Assembly (NCBI RefSeq): GCF_028765165.1 | Contig: NZ_JARADB010000001.1 | Location: forward strand, 682,001 to 746,000 | Length of the DNA: 64,000 nt | From: Paenibacillus sp. MAHUQ-63 | GTDB lineage: Bacteria > Bacillota > Bacilli > Paenibacillales > NBRC-103111 | Reading direction: 5' to 3' | Shown: in pieces, positions 1 to 8,664 of the stretch | Layout of the letters: every line of letters begins with the position of its first letter | How positions within the stretch are numbered: the first letter of the stretch is position 1 | The notes under the pieces: generated by a model | What the model saw: the letters and a program-made list of their open reading frames with translations, nothing else | What the model was told of the DNA's origin: nothing | The model's database searches: none | Program-made: the position numbers and the translations under genes

Positions 1-449
<449 letters not shown>

Positions 450-596
450 TATATCACAGTGGGATATTTTTCTATACTAGTCTCGCTATTCTTTCTATAA
501 ATCTATTAGGCGGTGTCACGGCTAACGGGGTAACGGTGTAAGGTCGGCGATCGCTTCAGCTAACAGACGGGTAACGAGCAGACGGCGGTCACGTTA

Positions 597-1670
597 GGCT
601 AACGGACACAGCGGCCGTTATTCGGTCGATTTGGGCCGTTTTGGAATCGTAACGGACACCAGTGACGCTATTTGCTCTTCTGTGCTGCCATTTCGCCGAG
701 AAATCGGCAAATAAGCGCACCGGTGTCCGCTAGATCGGTAACGGGGCTGGTTTCACTGTTTTAACGGCTCTGGTGTCCGTTAGCATGCCCCGTTTCCCGG
801 CTTGCCGGGCGTGGTGCAGGACGGATCTGCCTTCCAGCGGTTCGTGCCAGGGCTAACGGACACAGCGGCCGTTATTCGGTCGATTTAGGCCGTTTTGGAA
901 TCGTAACGGACACCAGTGACGTTATTTGCTCTTCTGTGCTGCCATTTCGCCGAGAAATCGGCAAATAAGCGCACCGGTGTCCGTTAGATCGATAACGGGG
1001 CTAGTTTCACTGTTTTAACGACTCTGGTGTCCGTTAGCATGCCCCGTTTCCCGGCTTGCCGGGCGTGGTGCAGGACGGATCTGCCCGGCGGCGGTTCGTG
1101 CCAAGGCTAACGGACACAGCGGCCGTTATTCGGTCGATTTGGGCCGTTTTGGAATTGTAACGGACACCAGTGATGTTATTTGCTCGTCTGTGCCGCCATT
1201 TCACGGAGAAATCGGCAAATAAGCTCACGGGTGACCGTTAGATCGGTAACGGGGCTGGTTTCACTGCTTTAACGGCTCTGGTGTCCGTTAGCATGCCCCG
1301 TTTCCCGGCTTGCCGGGCGTGGTGCAGGACGGATCTGCCCGGCGGCGGTTCGTGCCAGGGCTAACGGACACAGCGGCCGTTATTCGGTCGATTTGGGCCG
1401 TTTTGGAATTGTAACGGACACCAGTGATGTTATTTGCTCGTCTGTGCCGCCATTTCACGGAGAAATCGGCAAATAAGCTCACGGGTGACCGTTAGATCGG
1501 TAACGGGGCTGGTTTCACTGCTTTAACGGCTCTGGTGTCCGTTAGCATGCCCCGTTTCCGGCTTACCGGAACAGGCTTGCAGGACGGACCTGCCCGGCAG
1601 CGGTTCGTGCCACGGCTAACGGACACAGCGGCCGTTATTCGGTCGATTTGGTACCGTTAAGGACCAACCC
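597..1670. repeat. Tandem array of a 254-bp intergenic repeat (four full copies and a partial fifth)
   Basis: The block beginning GGCTAACGGACACAGCGGCC recurs at 597, 851, 1105, 1359 and 1614, giving periods of 254, 254, 254 and 255 bp. Copies differ by scattered substitutions. Within each unit the decamer TAACGGACAC and its reverse complement GTGTCCGTTA occur several times in alternating orientation, so single strands could fold extensively. There is no coding signal: the two near-identical open frames inside (1034-1228 and 1288-1482) are by-products of the repetition. Confidence 0.93.
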
Positions 1671-1690
1671 GTCTTGCCGGACTACAAATA

Positions 1691-1713
1691 TAAAAAAGGA
1701 GCCAGCCGGCTCC
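1691..1713 (-). terminator. Intrinsic terminator between the repeat arrays
   Basis: GGAGCC-AGCC-GGCTCC hairpin followed, in the minus direction, by a run of six T. It may stop transcripts running out of the ABC operon through the tandem repeats. Confidence 0.6.
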
Positions 1714-1810
1714 TCCTCCATTTGCTATAATTATTCACCGTACTAAAGCAGCATCCAGCGCGAGAGTGTACTATAGAGCACTTCGAGCACTTCGAGCACT
1801 TAGTCACTTA

Positions 1811-2098
1811 GATCACCTCAGCCACTTACAGCACTCATACACTTCAGATCACCTCAGCCACTTACAGCACTCATACACTTCAGATCACCTCAGCCACTTA
1901 TAGCACCCATTCACTTCAGATCACCACAGCCACTTATAGCACTCATACACTTTAGATCACCTTAGTCACTTACAGCACTCATACACTTTAAATCACCTTA
2001 GCCACGTACAGCACTTTATACACTTTATATCACCTTAGCCACTTACAGCACTCATACACTTTACATCACAATAGCCACTTACAGCACTCACACCTGCT
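1811..2098. repeat. 36-bp tandem repeat array, about eight degenerate copies
   Basis: Units of the type GATCACCTCAGCCACTTACA + 16 bp start at 1811, 1847, 1883, 1919, 1955 and 1991, then continue with one-base drifts. There are no unique spacers, so this is a tandem repeat and not a CRISPR array. Related degenerate copies recur at 2310-2395 just before the ABC ATPase stop codon. Confidence 0.9.
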
Positions 2099-2107
2099 AT
2101 AGATCAC

Positions 2108-2305
2108 CGTTTGGCACTTGAAGCACTTTGGCACTTTGGCACTTTGGTACTTTGGCACTTTGGCACTTTGGCATTTCGGCATTTCGGCACTTTGGCATTT
2201 CGGCACTTTGGCATTTCGGCATTTCGGCATTTCGGCATCTTGGCACTTTGGCACATCGGCATCTTGGCACTTTAGCATTTCCGCATTTCGGCACTTGGAA
2301 CACTT
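2108..2305. repeat. 8-bp simple-sequence repeat (GGCACTTT / GGCATTTC)
   Basis: About two dozen consecutive octamers of the form GGCAYTTY. Because 8 is not a multiple of 3, three units make a 24-nt coding period, so all frames stay open and produce repetitive pseudo-proteins on both strands. No ribosome site or homology supports a gene. Confidence 0.9.
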
Positions 2306-2383
2306 AGTCACTTTGATACCCTAGCCACTTACAGCACACATACACATTAGATCACCTTAGGCACTATGAGCACTTCAAGCACC

Positions 2384-3115
2384 TTAAAGCACTTTAGATA
2401 AAAACGCCTTCGTCCGCTCCTGCTGCGGATTCTCGAAAATTTGTTCAGGTCTGCCTTCTTCTACGATGACGCCCTGTTCCATGAACATGACCCGGTCGCC
2501 AACTTCGCGGGCGAAGCCCATCTCATGCGTAACGACGACCATCGTCATCCCTTCCTTGGCCAGCTGCTTCATGACCGCCAGCACCTCGCCGACCATCTCC
2601 GGATCGAGCGCCGATGTCGGCTCATCGAACAGCATAATCTTCGGCTCCATCGCGAGCGCGCGGGCAATCGCCACACGCTGGGCTTGACCGCCGGAAAGCG
2701 AATCCGGATAAGCTTCAGCCTTGTCGGCCAATCCTACTTTGTTCAAGAGCTCCAGCGCTTTCTTGCGCGCTTTGTCCTCCGGCCACTTCCTTACTTGCAT
2801 CGGCGCCAATGTAATGTTATCAATGACTTTCATATGCGGGAACAAATGAAAACGTTGGAACACCATGCCCAATTCCATGCGCATCTCGTTGATTTTGTTG
2901 GCGGGGTCCATAATATCTTTGCCTTCAATCTTGATCGAGCCGCTGTTCGGCTGCTCCAGCAAGTTCAGGCAGCGAAGAAACGTCGATTTCCCCGAACCGG
3001 AGGGTCCGATAACAACAAGCACTTCCCGAGTCTGAATATCCGCGGAAATATCCCGCAGCACGACGTTGTCGCCGAACGCTTTTTGCAGATGTCTAACTTC
3101 AATCATCGCTGTCAT
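2384..3115 (-). CDS. Polar amino-acid ABC transporter ATP-binding protein
   Basis: Cytoplasmic ATPase (243 residues) of a polar amino-acid importer. Walker [10 protein letters not shown] lies near residue 37, the signature LSGGQAQR and Walker [13 protein letters not shown] near 140-165, and the switch His in [10 protein letters not shown], all typical of GlnQ/HisP proteins. The start at 3115 (MTAMIEV) is preferred because AAGGAAAG lies 9 bp upstream; a longer frame to 3139 would overlap the permease. It is the last gene of a binding protein-permease-ATPase operon, and its stop abuts degenerate repeats. The substrate cannot be told from sequence alone. Confidence 0.93.
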   Translation of the reverse strand: MTAMIEVRHLQKAFGDNVVLRDISADIQTREVLVVIGPSGSGKSTFLRCLNLLEQPNSGSIKIEGKDIMDPANKINEMRMELGMVFQRFHLFPHMKVIDNITLAPMQVRKWPEDKARKKALELLNKVGLADKAEAYPDSLSGGQAQRVAIARALAMEPKIMLFDEPTSALDPEMVGEVLAVMKQLAKEGMTMVVVTHEMGFAREVGDRVMFMEQGVIVEEGRPEQIFENPQQERTKAFLSKVL

Positions 3116-3119
3116 ATCT

Positions 3120-3767
3120 CTACACTTTCCTTTCCACATAGCTAAGCAGCTTGCTTAGAGAATAAGTGAGAATGAAATAAATAAGAGCTGCCGTCAAGTA
3201 AGGCTCCCACACTTTGAAATATTGGCTGCGCATCGCATTAGACCAATACATCAGTTCCGGAGCTGCAATAATTGCAAATAAGGACGAATCTTTAATCAAG
3301 ACGATAAACTCGTTCCCGAAAGGAGGAATCATCCGCTTGATCGCCTGCGGTAAAATAACATTCTTCATCGTTTGGTAGTGTGTCATCCCCAAAGAGTGAG
3401 CGGCCTCCGTCTGTCCTTTATCGATGGACTGGATACCGGCTCTGAAGATTTCGGCCATATAACCCGCCGAGTTCAGAGATAAAGCCACAATCGAAGCGAC
3501 GATGGCGTTGGTGGTGCCAAGAAACAGCGGAACGACCCCGAAGTGCACGAGCAAAATTTGCACGAGCAGCGGCGTGCCGCGGAAGAAGTTAACGTATATG
3601 CTAGTGGGCCATCTCAGATAGCCGCGGTGCGACATTTTGCCTAATCCAACCGCAAGTCCGAGCACCGAACCGAAGCAGATGGAGAGAATGGAGATGCCGA
3701 TGGTCCATGCGGTACCTTTCAATAAGAGCGGTATATACTCAACAATAATGTCAAAACGAAAATCCAT
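3120..3767 (-). CDS. Polar amino-acid ABC transporter permease
   Basis: A 215-residue inner-membrane permease of the HisM/GlnP family with about five hydrophobic segments. The EAA-loop-like stretch (about residues 110-150) includes [20 protein letters not shown], matching the conserved cytoplasmic loop that contacts the ATPase. AAGGAAG precedes the ATG. It is separated by 85 bp from the upstream binding-protein gene and by 4 bp from the ATPase start. Confidence 0.93.
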   Translation of the reverse strand: MDFRFDIIVEYIPLLLKGTAWTIGISILSICFGSVLGLAVGLGKMSHRGYLRWPTSIYVNFFRGTPLLVQILLVHFGVVPLFLGTTNAIVASIVALSLNSAGYMAEIFRAGIQSIDKGQTEAAHSLGMTHYQTMKNVILPQAIKRMIPPFGNEFIVLIKDSSLFAIIAAPELMYWSNAMRSQYFKVWEPYLTAALIYFILTYSLSKLLSYVERKV

Positions 3768-3852
3768 TCCACACTTCCTTTCTCCATGGTATTATGCGGA
3801 TAACAGAACAACAGCATGCGCAAGGATGAAGTCACGCATGCTGCCTGTTTTA

Positions 3853-4644
3853 TTATTTTTGCTCAAGCAATTTTTTGGTGTCGGGCTCTTGACCGAACCA
3901 TTTTTTGTACACTTTGGCGTAAGCGCCGTTCTCGATCACTTTCTTGATCGCCGGATCGAGCTTCGCTTTCAGCTCGCTGCCTTTCGGAAGCAGAATGCCG
4001 TAGTACTCGGATTCGAAGTTCGTCGCGTCACTGATCGTTACGAACTTTTTGTTCGGATTATTTTTCACGTATTCACGAACAATAGCAATATCGGCTACAA
4101 CCGCGTCAACGCCGCTGTTCTCAAGCTCCATGAGCGCCAGCGTGTTGTTGTCCAGACGCTTCAGGTTTTTGTTCGTTTCGCCCATGATTTTGCTCATCAG
4201 CGTGTCGGCTGTCGTGGAAATTTGCACAGCGACTTTCTTGTCCTTCAGGTCCGTTGCGCTTTTGATCGGGCTGCCTTCTTTGACCAGAATCATGTTCGTG
4301 GACTCGAAATAAGGAATAGAGTAGTCATAAGTTTGCTTGCGCTCATCTGTAATCGAAACGGAAGAAATACCTGCGTGGAACTCTTTGCCTTGCTGAACGC
4401 TCGTCAGCATCGTGTCCCAACCTGTATTCGTGATTTCGTAGGAAAGTCCTGCTTCCTTCATGACTTCAGCAAGAAAATCGATGTCAAATCCGGTCATCTT
4501 GTCTTTGTCCATATATTCCATTGGTGCGTATGCAGCATCCGTTGCGAACTTGTATTTCGTGCCGCCGGCGCTGTCTTTAGCTCCGCAGCCTGTTAAACCG
4601 ATAACCAGCGCTGCCGCTACTACAAAAAAAGATAATTTTTTCAA
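3853..4644 (-). CDS. Amino-acid ABC transporter substrate-binding lipoprotein
   Basis: A 263-residue extracytoplasmic solute-binding protein (SBP_bac_3 type). A TTG start at 4644 follows the GGGGGGA ribosome site and gives MKKLSFFVVAAALVIGLTGC, a lipoprotein signal with lipobox LTGC. The mature part has family features: FATDAAYAPMEYMDKDKMTGFDIDF (split here as FATDAAYAPMEY and GFDIDFLAEVMKEAGL) and YYGILLPKGSEL. First gene of the operon. The longer ATG frame to 4680 would put 12 residues ahead of the signal peptide and overlap the promoter. Confidence 0.92.
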   Translation of the reverse strand: MKKLSFFVVAAALVIGLTGCGAKDSAGGTKYKFATDAAYAPMEYMDKDKMTGFDIDFLAEVMKEAGLSYEITNTGWDTMLTSVQQGKEFHAGISSVSITDERKQTYDYSIPYFESTNMILVKEGSPIKSATDLKDKKVAVQISTTADTLMSKIMGETNKNLKRLDNNTLALMELENSGVDAVVADIAIVREYVKNNPNKKFVTISDATNFESEYYGILLPKGSELKAKLDPAIKKVIENGAYAKVYKKWFGQEPDTKKLLEQK

Positions 4645-4680
4645 AATAATTCCCCCCGTTCTATGTATTGAACGAATCAT

Positions 4681-4709
4681 ATTTTAACACTTGGTCAATA
4701 AAATGACAA
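4681..4709 (-). promoter_or_regulatory. Promoter of the amino-acid ABC operon
   Basis: TTGTCA (4709-4704), 17-bp spacer, TAAAAT (4686-4681) with an extended TG motif (TGTTAAAAT). The leader to the TTG start is only about 30 nt, leaving no room for a riboswitch or T-box. Confidence 0.6.
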
Positions 4710-4826
4710 CGCCTCTCTATAGAAAATATCGAAGGAAATTGCAGGTAACAGCGATTTTTGTTCATTTTCGGATTGGCGCACAATAGAGCGGCAGTCCCTT
4801 TGTACGCTTTGCCTATAAGGAAATAG

Positions 4827-4856
4827 AAAAACGCCCCGGATCTCCACGATCCCGAG
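4827..4856 (-). terminator. Terminator downstream of the yunC-like gene
   Basis: GC-rich imperfect hairpin (GGGATC...GATCCGGGG) followed in the minus direction by TTTTTC, shortly after the stop codon at 4884. It would end yunC transcription in an uninterrupted locus. Confidence 0.5.
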
Positions 4857-4883
4857 CGCTTAAATTTCCGTAAGTATCGACAG

Positions 4884-5120
4884 CTACATCATTCTTAAAA
4901 TGGCTTCCCTGCCGGTCATGCCGGCTACAATGCCAAGGTCCTCCGCCGTGTAAGTCACCGATTCCAGCGGTGCTTCCAGCAGCTCCTCAATGGTGCGTAC
5001 GCCCGTTGCCCTGGCCGCGATGATGTTGCGTTCTCTCAGCCGCTCGTTCAAAAGTCCCACATCGAGCGCACCGCACATGATATTTTCTTCGGAAAAACCT
5101 TGTTGTTTCAAGCTTTTCAT
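4884..5120 (-). pseudogene. yunC: YunC-like (DUF1805) protein, C-terminal part separated by the prophage
   Basis: The last 60 codons (LDVGLLNERL...REAILRMM) are the C-terminal two thirds of a YunC-family protein, including the conserved APLESVTYTAEDLGI. The codons upstream of attL (MKSLKQQGFSEEN) come from phage DNA and provide a new but poorly supported start with no clear ribosome site. The missing N-terminus lies at 63104-63222. Removing the prophage restores an uninterrupted 100-residue frame reading ...DKGYIMCGALDVGLL. YunC is a small conserved Firmicute protein of unsettled function, so the effect of disruption is unknown. Confidence 0.9.
5068..5083. other. attL core, 16-bp direct repeat
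   Basis: GCACCGCACATGATAT, identical to 63104-63119; flanking bases differ on both sides. In the minus frame it encodes the IMCGA peptide of YunC, so recombination keeps the reading frame. Confidence 0.93.
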
Positions 5121-5130
5121 GAGTTAGTCA

Positions 5131-5157
5131 AGTCACAAATCACAAAAGGGTCACAAA
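5131..5157. repeat. Candidate integrase arm-type sites, left end
   Basis: Three copies of TCACA(A) at 5133, 5140 and 5151 lie between attL and the integrase 3' end and overlap its stop. The same heptamer (GGTCACA) is iterated near attR, as expected of arm-type binding sites for a tyrosine integrase; function is inference. Confidence 0.45.
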
Positions 5158-6260
5158 CTTATGATTTCATCTAACTTGTCGGCAACCTCTTGTTGCATGC
5201 TTGGGAGCACATGACTGTATACATCGAGTGTGACTCCTACCTTAGAATGCCCTAGCCGTTCAGATATTACTTTCACATTTACATTCTTCTCAATCAGCAT
5301 CGTTGCATGAGTATGACGAAGATCATGAAATCTAATGTGAGGTAATCCGGAGGCCTTTACATTTTTGATGTAAGTTGCCGTCAGATTAGCAGGAAACACG
5401 ACCCCACCATTTTTTAAGTTATATATCACAAGATCCTCGTCAACAAAATCTTCAGCAGCCATTCTAAACTCTACATATTTTTTTCTGTGATTTTTTAATA
5501 TTGTAACCAACTGTTGAGGCATTGATATTGTTCGTTCGCCTGCTACTGTCTTCGCTCCACTCTTTAAAGTCTTTCCATCGTGAGTTAGTGTCTGACTAAC
5601 GGTTATGATTTTCTTTTCGAAATCAATATCCTTCCACCGTAATCCCAAAATCTCACCTTGTCTCATACCGGTTAGTAAGGCTAGAGCGTAAACACAGAAA
5701 TATCTTTTTTCTTTGGTGAATTCAAGGAATTGATTTGCCTGGATAGAAGTCCATACTTTCAACTCACTTTTCGCCTTTTTCGGAAGAGTTACTTTCCGCA
5801 TATGATTTTCTTTGATATATTTGAAAGTGACTGCTTTGTCGAGAGCTAGCTTTATCAATGTACAAACTCGATCAATTGTGTTTCTTGCATAACCGCACTT
5901 ATGCATGTCATTGACGAAGTTTTGACATATGATAGGGCTCAGCTCTTGCATTTTTATATTACCTATACGCGGCATGATGTGATTCTTTAGATACAACACA
6001 TTATTGTAATAACTCGTTTTCTCGCATTCCATGATTCTAATGTTCTCTAGCCAGTACTTCATGAAATCCCCAAGTGTGTCTCTATTGATGGGAACAAACT
6101 CACCATCCTGAACCTCTTTTTGAAGGACTACTAATTTATCATTAGCTTCCTTCTTTGATTTAAAGCCCTTCCTTCTTACCTGCTTTCTCTTCCCATTGTC
6201 GTAGTAATCAAAAACAAACTCCCATTTTTTCGTATCTGGATTTTGAGTTATTGAAGCCAT
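5151..6260 (-). CDS. int: Phage tyrosine integrase
   Basis: A 369-residue site-specific recombinase that joins attP and attB. It has an N-terminal arm-binding-like region (about 1-60, SKKEANDKLVVLQKEV), a SAM-like core-binding domain (about 60-150) and a catalytic domain with R200 (TGMRQGE), H312 and R315 (HDLRHTH), H338 (LGHSK) and the nucleophile Y348 (DVYSHV). GGGAGGAG precedes the ATG. Its C-terminus points to attL, the usual arrangement, and the excisionase-like gene lies immediately upstream. All catalytic residues are present, so the enzyme should be active. Confidence 0.97.
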   Translation of the reverse strand: MASITQNPDTKKWEFVFDYYDNGKRKQVRRKGFKSKKEANDKLVVLQKEVQDGEFVPINRDTLGDFMKYWLENIRIMECEKTSYYNNVLYLKNHIMPRIGNIKMQELSPIICQNFVNDMHKCGYARNTIDRVCTLIKLALDKAVTFKYIKENHMRKVTLPKKAKSELKVWTSIQANQFLEFTKEKRYFCVYALALLTGMRQGEILGLRWKDIDFEKKIITVSQTLTHDGKTLKSGAKTVAGERTISMPQQLVTILKNHRKKYVEFRMAAEDFVDEDLVIYNLKNGGVVFPANLTATYIKNVKASGLPHIRFHDLRHTHATMLIEKNVNVKVISERLGHSKVGVTLDVYSHVLPSMQQEVADKLDEIISL

Positions 6261-6277
6261 ATAGATCTCCTCCCTTT

Positions 6278-6317
6278 AGTGACCAACTAAAAAGGAGCCT
6301 ATCCTGTGACCTGTTGT
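6278..6317. promoter_or_regulatory. Candidate integrase/excisionase binding sites upstream of int
   Basis: TCCTGTGACCTGTTGT at 6302-6317 is the exact reverse complement of a 16-bp sequence at 62926-62941 near attR, and AGTGACC at 6278-6284 is a further inverted GGTCACT copy. Sharing of this motif between the two att regions and the int leader suggests arm-type sites or autoregulation by Int/Xis. Confidence 0.4.
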
Positions 6318-6356
6318 AGGTTGATTTTATCACATGATATAACTCCTCTGAAATTT

Positions 6357-6548
6357 TTATTTTTTGGATGGTGTTTGTTTCCCGCCAATCAACCAATTCT
6401 CAAATACTTGGTAATGTACGAGATACCTCCGACCGACCTTATGGGTTTTGAATTCACCACTTTTCATAATTTCATACGCTCGATCGCGGCCGATGCCCAT
6501 CTTCTTCATCACATCGCTGACACCGATCATAACCTTTTCATCATTCAT
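6357..6548 (-). CDS. Excisionase-like small HTH protein
   Basis: A 63-residue basic protein with an MerR/excisionase-type winged helix-turn-helix: VSDVMKKMGIGRDRAYEIMK followed by the wing-like HKVGRRYLVHYQVFENWL. Such proteins (HTH_17 class) direct integrase toward excision or act as small regulators. Its position directly upstream of int, separated by the repeated GGTCAC sites, favours the excisionase role. Confidence 0.7.
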   Translation of the reverse strand: MNDEKVMIGVSDVMKKMGIGRDRAYEIMKSGEFKTHKVGRRYLVHYQVFENWLIGGKQTPSKK

Positions 6549-6621
6549 GGATTATCACCTCAAAATTATTTGTATTTATGCACCGCTTGTCACAATGTTT
6601 ATTTCTTCCTGTTTATTGGTA

Positions 6622-6644
6622 AGAGAGGCTTGAAGTAGCCTCTC
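6622..6644. terminator. Hairpin between ArpU gene and xis-like gene
   Basis: Perfect 9-bp stem AGAGAGGCT / AGCCTCTCT with a 5-nt loop. The T-rich tail (TTTTCTT) is on the plus side; reading leftward from ArpU there is no good T run, so it may mainly block antisense transcription or stabilise the early mRNA 3' end. Confidence 0.4.
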
Positions 6645-6654
6645 TTTTCTTGAT

Positions 6655-7134
6655 TTACTGTTCTTTTGGTTCCTTCTCCACATCGATCCTCAGATTCAAA
6701 GCCAGCTTGTACAGAGCGGTTTTTCGGATCTTAGTATACTGGTCCTTCCCGATAGCTGGATTGAAGATGAAGTTGTACACTTGATAGTCCTTGATCGGCT
6801 CACCATTCTTGTCGTAAGGCTTTAAGTATCGCTCTTCTATGAGCAACCTTTCTTTAGGAGCCAGATGCCTCACAGCACGTTCTACACGATCACAGAATGC
6901 TTTGCGCCGCGCCCTTTCGTCTACATTGTAAATGGCGATATTCGCAGTCTGGTCACTGGTCACGTTCGTGGGTCCGCTTGGACGATCTTCATAGCTTGCT
7001 GTTAGTGTAGCTTCACGTTCGACGAACTCCATGTACTTGCAAATGTGGTAATGTTCGAATACTCTCATGAGAGCTTTTTTCGTCTCACCACCATCAAGAT
7101 CAGGGAAAATATCGTCACCGAAACTTAATTGCAA
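6655..7134 (-). CDS. ArpU-family phage transcriptional regulator
   Basis: A 159-residue sigma-factor-like protein of the ArpU/LmaC family, which in Gram-positive phages and enterococci controls late genes such as those for lysins. The C-terminal half (HLAPKERLLIEERYLKPYDK and YTKIRKTALYKLALNL) forms the helix-turn-helix-like conserved block. It is the last gene before xis/int at the end of the early gene set, where late regulators usually sit. Target promoters are not visible with confidence. Confidence 0.82.
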   Translation of the reverse strand: MQLSFGDDIFPDLDGGETKKALMRVFEHYHICKYMEFVEREATLTASYEDRPSGPTNVTSDQTANIAIYNVDERARRKAFCDRVERAVRHLAPKERLLIEERYLKPYDKNGEPIKDYQVYNFIFNPAIGKDQYTKIRKTALYKLALNLRIDVEKEPKEQ

Positions 7135-7274
7135 AATTGTTCACTCCTTTTACTGGAGCTATTCTCCGTTACATTTTATTTGATTCTCGGCATTTTGCGT
7201 TGCATCACGGACAGACTAAAGCCTTTGGTTTGTTTAATCACCATACTGTGATAATATTTTTGTGGGTGATCATA

Positions 7275-7478
7275 ATGGATAAGAACCAAACTACTGATAG
7301 TGAAATCAATAAATTCGTCCATGAACAATTGCAAATCCTTTGTGACTTAGGAATGAGTAAATACATAAATGCTGAAGATAAAAAATCATACGAAGCCGGT
7401 CTTGGTTTAGGGCAAATGATTGGGACTTTTCTAATTTTGTATGAACTTAAGAAGAAATACGGCATTGAATATGAATGA
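7275..7478 (+). CDS. Hypothetical 67-residue protein on the plus strand
   Basis: The frame starting MDKNQTTDSEINKFV follows GGGTGATC. It is rich in charged residues, with a hydrophobic GLGQMIGTFLILYELKK helix near residues 44-60. It stands alone on the plus strand within the leftward early operon, with a possible own promoter upstream (TGTGATAATAT near 7240). Not recognised; a small regulatory or membrane-associated protein is possible. Confidence 0.5.
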   Translation: MDKNQTTDSEINKFVHEQLQILCDLGMSKYINAEDKKSYEAGLGLGQMIGTFLILYELKKKYGIEYE

Positions 7479-7489
7479 ACATTCGACCT

Positions 7490-7735
7490 CTATTTTATTC
7501 CGTACTCCTCATACATCCTCTGAAACGTTGCTAATTGACATTTAGTGGGCACGCCTTGCCGAAGGTATGTCACGTGCTGGACGTCCACTTCGATGACTAG
7601 ACGTTCAAGTACAGCCTGTCCATTTGCGTCTCTGCCGTTGAATAGGTATGTTTTTCCGGGCTCTATCGCAGGCCGCAACAATTCTTTAACGCGCTGATCA
7701 ATCTTATCGTGAGTTGATGCTTTGAATTTGCTCAT
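7490..7735 (-). CDS. Hypothetical phage protein, 81 residues
   Basis: Starts MSKFKASTHDKIDQRVKELL; the start at 7735 is chosen because AAGGAGG lies 5 bp upstream, while the longer frame lacks a site. Predicted small alpha/beta protein (LERLVIEVDVQHVTYLRQG). Part of the distal early operon. Function unknown. Confidence 0.65.
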   Translation of the reverse strand: MSKFKASTHDKIDQRVKELLRPAIEPGKTYLFNGRDANGQAVLERLVIEVDVQHVTYLRQGVPTKCQLATFQRMYEEYGIK

Positions 7736-7760
7736 ATGGCCTCCTTCTGTAACTAAATAT

Positions 7761-7940
7761 TCATTTTGTTGTGTAAGCCGAAATCTGGCTTGGAACAAAA
7801 CTAACTTTCTGAAACCCTTTTATTCCTTGAAACTCATAGCCCGTAAATTCTAAACTTGCATTGTCGTAAGTGAACGTACAAGAATCACATTGAAACTTAA
7901 CTGTTTGCCCTGATTTCAAATAAACTGTTACGTTAACCAC
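7761..7940 (-). CDS. Hypothetical phage protein, about 59 residues
   Basis: Beta-rich small protein (NVTVYLKSGQTVKFQCDSC). A GTG at 7940 has the better spacing from GGCGGT; a GTG at 7946 is possible. The leader repeats the sequence found before the 8113-8193 frame (CACACCGCCTATTCAT on the plus strand). Function unknown. Confidence 0.6.
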   Translation of the reverse strand: MVNVTVYLKSGQTVKFQCDSCTFTYDNASLEFTGYEFQGIKGFQKVSFVPSQISAYTTK

Positions 7941-7955
7941 TCGCACACCGCCTAT

Positions 7956-8108
7956 TCATTCAGATACTTTTCGAAGAATTTCGGCGGCGGCTTCCTGCCG
8001 TTTGAGTTCTTCTTCTTCGTCTCTTCCCTCAAAAGCGAAATTCCCGGGAGTAAATGCGTTTTGTATCATTTCAATCTGCAAATCAGTGAAATAGACACTT
8101 TTCCCCAT
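7956..8108 (-). CDS. Small acidic hypothetical protein, 50 residues
   Basis: MGKSVYFTDLQIEMIQNAFT followed by an acidic, probably helical second half (GRDEEEELKRQEAAAEILRK). AAAGGGTG lies 7 bp before the ATG. Packed between neighbours in the early operon. Not recognised. Confidence 0.6.
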   Translation of the reverse strand: MGKSVYFTDLQIEMIQNAFTPGNFAFEGRDEEEELKRQEAAAEILRKVSE

Positions 8109-8112
8109 GTTT

Positions 8113-8193
8113 TCACCCTTTCAAGCGAAAGATTGACCGCACAACGGATTTTAAAAAGTTTACGAATATAAACCACACGACGATAAATTGCAT
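8113..8193 (-). CDS. Possible 26-residue hydrophobic peptide
   Basis: MQFIVVWFIFVNFLKSVVRS, one hydrophobic segment with a basic tail; AGGCGGTG precedes the ATG and the stop overlaps the next ribosome site. Coding status rests only on signals and packing. Confidence 0.4.
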   Translation of the reverse strand: MQFIVVWFIFVNFLKSVVRSIFRLKG

Positions 8194-8208
8194 TTTCACA
8201 CCGCCTAT

Positions 8209-8664
8209 TCATCTATTCACAACAGCCGCTTCACCCTTAACTTCCTTCTGTTTCAATCCCAGCTTATGCATCACATAGGTTAACTCAAGCTTATTTACGC
8301 AAAGTTTTTTAGCTAACTGCGTGCGGCTCATTATCTGATAGTTCTTTTTCAGAAACTGTAGCTTATCTTCACTCAATGAGAACTCAATCAACCCACATAG
8401 TACGGTATCGGGCTCAGCTGGTGAAAGTGTTGGGGCCTTCGCTTCCCTGCTCTCAACGACCTCATAAGGTTTATCCGAACAATGATACACATACTTTTTG
8501 GGATAACCTTCCCGAGTTATTACACCAAGTTCCATCATCTTATTAATCCGGGCATAGGTTCTTACACTCTTTGGATCGTCAAGCTCTTTAGCAATTTGTG
8601 AGACCTTTTTACCAGCCTTCAAACCTTCGAAAACGATGGCTTCAGCAGCTAGAAGCTGTATCAT
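8209..8664 (-). CDS. Hypothetical protein with winged-helix-like N-terminus
   Basis: A 151-residue protein. The N-terminal 60 residues (GKKVSQIAKELDDPKSVRTY...MMELGVITREG) read like a winged helix-turn-helix and the C-terminal part contains a second helix-turn-helix-like segment (MSRTQLAKKLCVNKLELTYV). Probably DNA binding. Its start touches the stop of the next upstream gene, indicating cotranscription. The family is not recognised. Confidence 0.7.
   Translation of the reverse strand: MIQLLAAEAIVFEGLKAGKKVSQIAKELDDPKSVRTYARINKMMELGVITREGYPKKYVYHCSDKPYEVVESREAKAPTLSPAEPDTVLCGLIEFSLSEDKLQFLKKNYQIMSRTQLAKKLCVNKLELTYVMHKLGLKQKEVKGEAAVVNR

Noticed and set aside
1034-1482. Two near-identical 64-codon minus frames
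   Set aside because: They repeat with the 254-bp unit, have no ribosome site, and vary only with the DNA repeat.
1811-2098. CRISPR-like regular spacing
   Set aside because: Whole 36-bp units are repeated end to end with no unique spacers and no cas genes.
2066-2324. Overlapping open frames on both strands (81, 68 and 68 codons)
   Set aside because: Artefacts of the 8-bp simple repeat, which keeps three frames open and encodes monotonous peptides.
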